DNA from: Candidatus Paceibacterota bacterium
GTDB taxonomy: Bacteria; Verrucomicrobiota; Verrucomicrobiia; Limisphaerales; UBA8199
Direction: 5' to 3'
Length of the DNA stretch: 64,000 nucleotides
NCBI GenBank assembly: GCA_035452965.1
Contig: DAOTCE010000003.1
Location: 186,001 to 250,000, forward strand
In this document: positions 59,177-64,000 of the stretch, piece after piece
Layout: every line of letters starts with the position of its first letter
Position numbering within the stretch: position 1 is the first letter of the stretch
The notes under the pieces: generated by a model
The model's database searches: none
The model's input: the letters and a program-made list of their open reading frames with translations, nothing else
What the model was told of the DNA's origin: nothing
Program-made: the position numbers and the translations under genes

Positions 59177-59355
59177 ACAAGCTATCATCCAGCTAGCTGC
59201 AACCCCCGCTTGTATCCAATTTCCGGCAAGGCAGTCTCTTGCCTTTACTGAGGATTCAGGTCCGTAGAATTCGCGCCAGAATACGCTTGATTTTAACTTC
59301 GAACACTGAGATTCTACAATGGCAAATGTGCCGCTTTGTCGTTCTGCTTGTCGGA

Positions 59356-59384
59356 TATCCTCCGTGGGCGTACTTACGTGCCCC
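59356..59384 (+). promoter_or_regulatory. Conserved TATCCTCCG-plus-hairpin leader motif, copy 2
   Basis: TATCCTCCG at 59356-59364, then GGGC (59366-59369) pairing with GCCC (59380-59383) and GTA with TAC inside, followed by the CC of CCTGCC. Placement and order match the motif at 51481 before B2, although the stem sequence differs. Confidence 0.35.
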
Positions 59385-59434
59385 TGCCAAACCGTTCTGC
59401 AGGAATGGACGGCGCACACCAAACAACGGCTAAC

Positions 59435-62400
59435 ATGCCAGAGGAAGTTATGACAAACTCATCATCAGGCTCCCAAAACCGATCCCGCAATGCTACAAAA
59501 TGCAGACGGAACCACCTGCCCATGCCGTGGTTTGGCGCGCTCCTGTTCATTGCTCTCCTCGCGTTCATGCCCGCCAGGCCAGCCAGTGCGGCTGAGTATC
59601 GGGCGTTCTGGCTTGATGCCTTCCATAGCGGATTCTACAACCAAACCCAGGTGGACGCCTTGCTCGGCGTTCCCGGCACGGCCGCCGCGGGGACGATTCG
59701 CGAGGCCAACTGCAACGCGGTTATCATTCAGGTGCGAAAACGAGCCGACGTCTGCTATCCCTCCGGCGTGGGGGAACCCTACATGTCGAATCTCTCACCG
59801 TCGGACTTCAACGCGTTGGCGGCCTTGATCAAAGCCGCGCACGACACCAGCTACGGCAAGAAGCGCATCGAGGTGCATTGCTGGTCCGTCGCCTTCAAGA
59901 CCGCCAAGGGCCAGGTTTATTCGCAGCACACTAACACCCCCACGGGCAGCCTGACCACTTTCGACAATTACTGGCCTACCCGGACGAGTTCCACCACCGG
60001 CTCGGAAAACGCCGACGGCGCTTTGGACCCCGGCCACCCCAAGTGCCTCGAATATCTGGTCAACGCGCATATGGACCTGGTTAATTTCGAGACGACTGCC
60101 GGGCCGGATGGCACCGACGGCCACATTGATGGCATCCACTACGACTACATTCGGTTCGAGGCTAACACGGAAGGCTACAATCCCACCAGCGTGGCCCGCT
60201 ACAATGCGCGTTACGGCCTGACCGGAGATCCGTCTCCCAGCAGCGAGCAGTTCAAGCAATGGCGGCGCGACCAGTGCACCGCGTTTGTGCGGCAGATGTA
60301 CGCCCGCATCCAGAAGGCCAGGCCATCGGTCAAACAGTCTGGCGCCTTCGTCACCTGGAATCCCTCACCGACTGCTTCGACGCGGGCAGCGTTCCAGGCC
60401 ACGCGACCTTACTACGATGTTTACTCCGATTGGGATAGCTGGATGCAGGAAGGCATCCTGGACCTGGCCGTGCCGATGACCTACTACAACTGGGCCAGCC
60501 TGCCCACCGATTACACGAAGTGGATGAACTTTGAAAAGGACCGCAAGTTCAACCGCCAGTTGATTGTCGGCCCCGGCATCTACCTCAACTCGTTGGAGAA
60601 TGCCATTTATGAGCTGCAAATGACGCGCGACGCCTCGCCGGCGGGCAATTACGCCGAAGGGTTCGCCGGCTATTCCTATGCAGTGCCTTACCTGAGCGGC
60701 AGTTGGTCCGGCTTCACCAATTCGCTGGTGCCGAGCGTCACCCCCACCTGGGACGACATCCCCGACATGCCTTGGAAGACAGCACCCACCAAAGGCCATA
60801 TCATGGGGACAGTCACAATCGCTGGCACGGGCGCATGGGCGGACGGCGCCCGGGTGGAGATCTCCGGCCCCGTCAGCCGAGTGCAGACAAATGACGGGAC
60901 CGGATTCTATGCCTTCATTGATCTGCCCGTCGGCACCTACACCGTCACTGCCAGCCTGAACGGCTATCCGAATGCCGTCGGCACGGCGGTCGTCGCCGTG
61001 GGGCAAGTTACCGGCAACATGTACGAGGTAAACCTGATTTTGGGCGGAGAGGCTACGCCGCCCGTGATCACGGCGCAGCCGCAGAGTCAGACAGTCAGCC
61101 AGGGTGCCGGTGCCACTTTCATCGTCGTCGCCAGCGGCACTGCGCCGCTTTCCTATCAGTGGCGGTTCAATGCCGCGCCGATTGCCGGGGCCACCGCCAG
61201 CACCTACACGGTTGACGACGCACAACCTGCGGACGCCGGCTCCTATTCAGTGATCGTCACCAACACCGCCGGCAGCGTTACAAGTGCCGATGCCATCCTG
61301 ACGGTGGATACGGTTGTGAATCCGCCTGCGATTACCAGCCAACCCGCAAGCCAGACAGTTATTGCCGGCCAGGGCGCAACCTTCACCGTAACGGCCAGTG
61401 GGACCGCGCCGCTCAGCTACCAATGGCGGTACAACGCAGCACCGATTGCCGGGGCCACCGCCAGCACTTACACCCGCGGCGATGTCCAAATTGCGGATGC
61501 CGGCTCCTACTCGGTCGTCGTTACCAATCCCGCCGGCTCGGTAACCAGCGCCGATGCGGTGTTGACGGTGCACTTCTTACTCACCGCCACGGCCACAGCC
61601 GGCGGCACGGTCAGCAAGAACCCCAACTACGCCAGCTACGCGCCGAACGACGTCGTGACCCTCACTGCCACGCCTGATACGGGCTCCGAGTTCCTCGGCT
61701 GGTCTGGCGATGCAAGCGGCACCGAAAACCCGCTCGCCGTCACCATGACCGGGAACAAATTGATCAGCGCGAACTTCTTCAGCACTACTGACATCATCCT
61801 CGACAACACCAACGCTGCGGTGACCTTCACCGGTCTCTGGGAGACTGGGTCGGCCACAGCGGGCAAGTATGGTCCGGACTACCGGTTTGCAGTCACCGCG
61901 GTGGGGGGACTCTCAAACGCCGTTTTCCGTCCCTACATATACAACTCGGGTTACTACGATGTTTACGTCTGGTACGCCTCCGGCTCCAACCGGGCAACGA
62001 ACGCGCCCTGGTCCATCGTTTATGACGGCGGCAGTGTTACTGTTCCAGTCAACCAAGTGGTGAATGGCGGGACCTGGGTATCCATTGGCACGGCCATCCC
62101 ATTCGTGCAGGGAACCAACGGTTACGTGATGCTGTCCAATGACACTGGTTACCCCGGCAAGGTCGTCATGGCCGATGCGGTGCGGTTTACGTATGTGGGC
62201 CCCCTCGAGACGAATCTGACCCTAACGGCCACGGCCACGGCCGGCGGCGCGGTTTACAAGCACCCGGATCAAGCTACCTATGAGCGCAACTCGGTGGTTA
62301 CGCTGGTCGCCGCCCCGGTCCTGGGGTGGAACTTCAGCGGGTGGTCTGGTGGCGCCACCGGCACCGACAACCCCTTGACTGTCACGCTCGCCACCAGTCT

Positions 62401-64000
62401 GACTATCACCGCAAACTTCACCTCTACCGTGCCAGAACTTATCGTGGACAACACGAATGCCGTATTCGGGGGTACATGGACTACATCTACGGCCAGCGAC
62501 GACTTCCAGGCAAACTATCGTTATGCCTCGACCAAGACTGGCACCGCCAATGCCACGGCAACTTTTACTCCTACCATCACCACCGCAGGGAACTACGATG
62601 TCTACGTCTGGTATCCCACCCTCAGCTCTAACAGACGCTCGGCTGCTGTACCGCACCTGGTGTCTTACAACGGGGGGACCGCCAATGTCATCGTCAGCCA
62701 GCAAAGCGGATTTGGGTCATGGCAACTGATTGCCTCTGATCGGCCCTTTGCAGCGGGCACGAGCGGCTTTGTTCAGTTAGCCAATAATACAGGGGAAACC
62801 AGCCGGCGGGTTGCCGCTGATGCCGTGCGCTGGGTCTACTCGGGCAACCAGGACTCGGCGCCAATCATCATTGCCCAGCCGCAAAGCCAAACCGCCGATG
62901 CGGGCGATGCGGCAACGTTCACCGCCACGGCGGCGGGCACTGCCCCGCTCAGCTATCAGTGGCGGTTTAATGGGACAGACATCGCGGGTGCCACCGCCAG
63001 TGCTTATACGCGCAGCGACCTGCAGTCCGGTGACGCGGGCGCCTACTCGGTGATGGTTAACAACGCCGTTGGCAGCGTCGCCAGCTCCGAGGCCGTCCTG
63101 ACCGTCATCGGCGGCCCGGTTTATGTTGCGCCGATCATTACCGCACAGCCGCAGGACCAGAATGTGAACCAAGGCGGCAATGCCACCTTCACGGTCAGCG
63201 CCTCCGGCACGCCGGACCCGAGCTATCAATGGCGCTTCAATGGCGCGGATATCCCCGGCGCAACCGCCAGCAACTATACCCGCAGCAATGTGCAGCCTTT
63301 CGACGCCGGCAGCTATTCGGTCGTTGTGACCAACCTTGCCGGGACAGTCACAAGTGCCGATGCGGTGCTGACGGTGAACGTGGCTCCTGCCATTATGGCG
63401 CAGCCGCAGGACAAGAACGTCAACCAGGGGAGCGACGCGGTGTTCAGCGTGGTGGGGACGGGCACACCGGCCCCGAGCTATCAATGGCGCAAGAACGGCA
63501 CACCGATCGGTGGTGCGGTTGGGACCAGTTACACGGTGGCCAACGCGCAGCCGAGTGATGCAGGCAGCTATTCGGTCGAGGTGTCCAACGTCGCTGGGAC
63601 CGTCACGAGTGCTGATGCGGTGCTAACGGTAAACGTGGCTCCCGCCGTGACGGCGCAGCCGCAGGACCAGAACGTCAACCAGGGGAGCGACGCCGTCTTC
63701 AGCGTGGTGGCGACGGGCACACCGGCCCCGAGCTACCAGTGGCGCAAGGACGGCGCGCCGATCGGCGGTGCAACCGGCGCAAGCTACACTGTGGCCAACG
63801 CCCAGTCTGCCGATGAAGGCAGCTACTCGGTCGTGGTTTCCAACATCGCCGGGACAGTCACCAGCGCTGATGCCGTGCTCACGGTCAATGTGGCGCCGGC
63901 CATCACCACCCAGCCGGTGGACCAGAACGTCAACCTGGGCAGCGATGCGGCCTTTAGCGTCGTGGCGACCGGCACGCCTGCCCCGGCTTACCAATGGCGG
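59435..64000 (+). CDS. Giant secreted protein B3: GHL10 barrel, truncated by window
   Basis: At least 1522 residues, open to the last base. Start ATG 59435 (MPEEVMTNSS), signal to about residue 52 (ARPASAAEYRAFW). The GHL10-like barrel (53-455) is close to B1: NCNAVIIQVRKRADVCYPSG, DGIHYDYIRFEAN, LDLAVPMTYYNW. Then a carboxypeptidase-regulatory-like domain (457-540; GTGFYAFIDLPVGTYTVTAS), two Ig repeats (541-713), two InlB-plus-golvesin pairs (714-923 and 928-1138), and at least five Ig repeats (from 1141; the last is cut at YQWR). The duplicated InlB-golvesin pair is unique in the array. The C-terminal module expected from relatives lies beyond the window. Confidence 0.85.
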   Translation, partial: MPEEVMTNSSSGSQNRSRNATKCRRNHLPMPWFGALLFIALLAFMPARPASAAEYRAFWLDAFHSGFYNQTQVDALLGVPGTAAAGTIREANCNAVIIQVRKRADVCYPSGVGEPYMSNLSPSDFNALAALIKAAHDTSYGKKRIEVHCWSVAFKTAKGQVYSQHTNTPTGSLTTFDNYWPTRTSSTTGSENADGALDPGHPKCLEYLVNAHMDLVNFETTAGPDGTDGHIDGIHYDYIRFEANTEGYNPTSVARYNARYGLTGDPSPSSEQFKQWRRDQCTAFVRQMYARIQKARPSVKQSGAFVTWNPSPTASTRAAFQATRPYYDVYSDWDSWMQEGILDLAVPMTYYNWASLPTDYTKWMNFEKDRKFNRQLIVGPGIYLNSLENAIYELQMTRDASPAGNYAEGFAGYSYAVPYLSGSWSGFTNSLVPSVTPTWDDIPDMPWKTAPTKGHIMGTVTIAGTGAWADGARVEISGPVSRVQTNDGTGFYAFIDLPVGTYTVTASLNGYPNAVGTAVVAVGQVTGNMYEVNLILGGEATPPVITAQPQSQTVSQGAGATFIVVASGTAPLSYQWRFNAAPIAGATASTYTVDDAQPADAGSYSVIVTNTAGSVTSADAILTVDTVVNPPAITSQPASQTVIAGQGATFTVTASGTAPLSYQWRYNAAPIAGATASTYTRGDVQIADAGSYSVVVTNPAGSVTSADAVLTVHFLLTATATAGGTVSKNPNYASYAPNDVVTLTATPDTGSEFLGWSGDASGTENPLAVTMTGNKLISANFFSTTDIILDNTNAAVTFTGLWETGSATAGKYGPDYRFAVTAVGGLSNAVFRPYIYNSGYYDVYVWYASGSNRATNAPWSIVYDGGSVTVPVNQVVNGGTWVSIGTAIPFVQGTNGYVMLSNDTGYPGKVVMADAVRFTYVGPLETNLTLTATATAGGAVYKHPDQATYERNSVVTLVAAPVLGWNFSGWSGGATGTDNPLTVTLATSLTITANFTSTVPELIVDNTNAVFGGTWTTSTASDDFQANYRYASTKTGTANATATFTPTITTAGNYDVYVWYPTLSSNRRSAAVPHLVSYNGGTANVIVSQQSGFGSWQLIASDRPFAAGTSGFVQLANNTGETSRRVAADAVRWVYSGNQDSAPIIIAQPQSQTADAGDAATFTATAAGTAPLSYQWRFNGTDIAGATASAYTRSDLQSGDAGAYSVMVNNAVGSVASSEAVLTVIGGPVYVAPIITAQPQDQNVNQGGNATFTVSASGTPDPSYQWRFNGADIPGATASNYTRSNVQPFDAGSYSVVVTNLAGTVTSADAVLTVNVAPAIMAQPQDKNVNQGSDAVFSVVGTGTPAPSYQWRKNGTPIGGAVGTSYTVANAQPSDAGSYSVEVSNVAGTVTSADAVLTVNVAPAVTAQPQDQNVNQGSDAVFSVVATGTPAPSYQWRKDGAPIGGATGASYTVANAQSADEGSYSVVVSNIAGTVTSADAVLTVNVAPAITTQPVDQNVNLGSDAAFSVVATGTPAPAYQWR

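Larger units (their letters stand above)
58958..59434. other. Spacer between giant genes B2 and B3
   Basis: 477 bases. It contains the composite palindromic repeat (59013-59176) and the TATCCTCCG motif before B3. A 170-base stretch between them shows nothing I can name. No gene is supported. Confidence 0.6.

Noticed and set aside
1..64000. tRNA, rRNA, transposase, integrase and phage genes
   Set aside because: None could be recognised in the intergenic regions or in the translated frames by eye; a covariance-model scan would be needed to exclude small RNA genes.

Overview
This 64 kb window most likely comes from a Verrucomicrobiota genome, probably the Pedosphaera/Limisphaerales side of the phylum, though this is inferred without any database search. 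Supporting signs are high GC, a Gram-negative LPS gene block, two PEP-CTERM proteins, very large secreted proteins built from the ITxQPQ...YQWRxNG type of Ig-like repeat, a short HemA, and an HPr kinase/HPr pair with no other PTS gene. No rRNA, tRNA, CRISPR array, transposase or phage gene was recognised.

Layout. 0-5 kb: lipocalin and WYL regulator (minus), then a plus-strand trio (YbjN-like, ARPP-1-like, tandem receiver protein). 5.1-10.8 kb: envelope and phosphotransfer block kdsA-kdsC-LptA/C-like-lptB-hprK-HPr-gatC. 10.8-18.4 kb: a PLP enzyme of the fungal cystathionine gamma-synthase type, a membrane TraB/TIKI-like protein, a Tat-exported GH116-like glycosidase, an unknown gene, and an antitoxin beside a toxin remnant. 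18.6-21.3 kb: batD plus a TPR/SH3b gene. 21.6-27.3 kb: secreted proteins (a DSFFDVF-repeat protein and two PEP-CTERM proteins), a LuxR-type regulator and repeat-rich spacers. 28-32.7 kb: minus-strand haem operon ccsA/hemX-hemA-hemC-cobA/hemD. 32.7-38 kb: subtilase, TIGR03790-like protein, tRNA-dihydrouridine synthase.

38.4-64 kb is the most striking part: five consecutive plus-strand genes for giant secreted proteins (1240 to more than 2400 residues; the last runs off the window). They carry two alternating kinds of N-terminal TIM-barrel-like domain (A-B-A-B-B) followed by Ig-like, FnIII, golvesin-like, InlB-like, RCC1, YDG and DUF4623-like modules. The four complete ones end in a short C-terminal beta module that usually finishes with RFYRV, and the same ending occurs on two unrelated secreted proteins at 21.6 and 34.2 kb. 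I propose it as a possible export or anchoring tag, separate from PEP-CTERM.

The spacers hold a composite repeat (small hairpin, three 11-bp TACGGTG-type units, 40-52 bp perfect palindrome). It is present twice in full (about 2.0 and 59.1 kb) and once degenerate (24.1 kb), with a separate four-unit 11-bp array at 38.2 kb. I did not recognise this element. All domain names rest on reading translated sequence by eye; residue positions are approximate unless a single residue is named.
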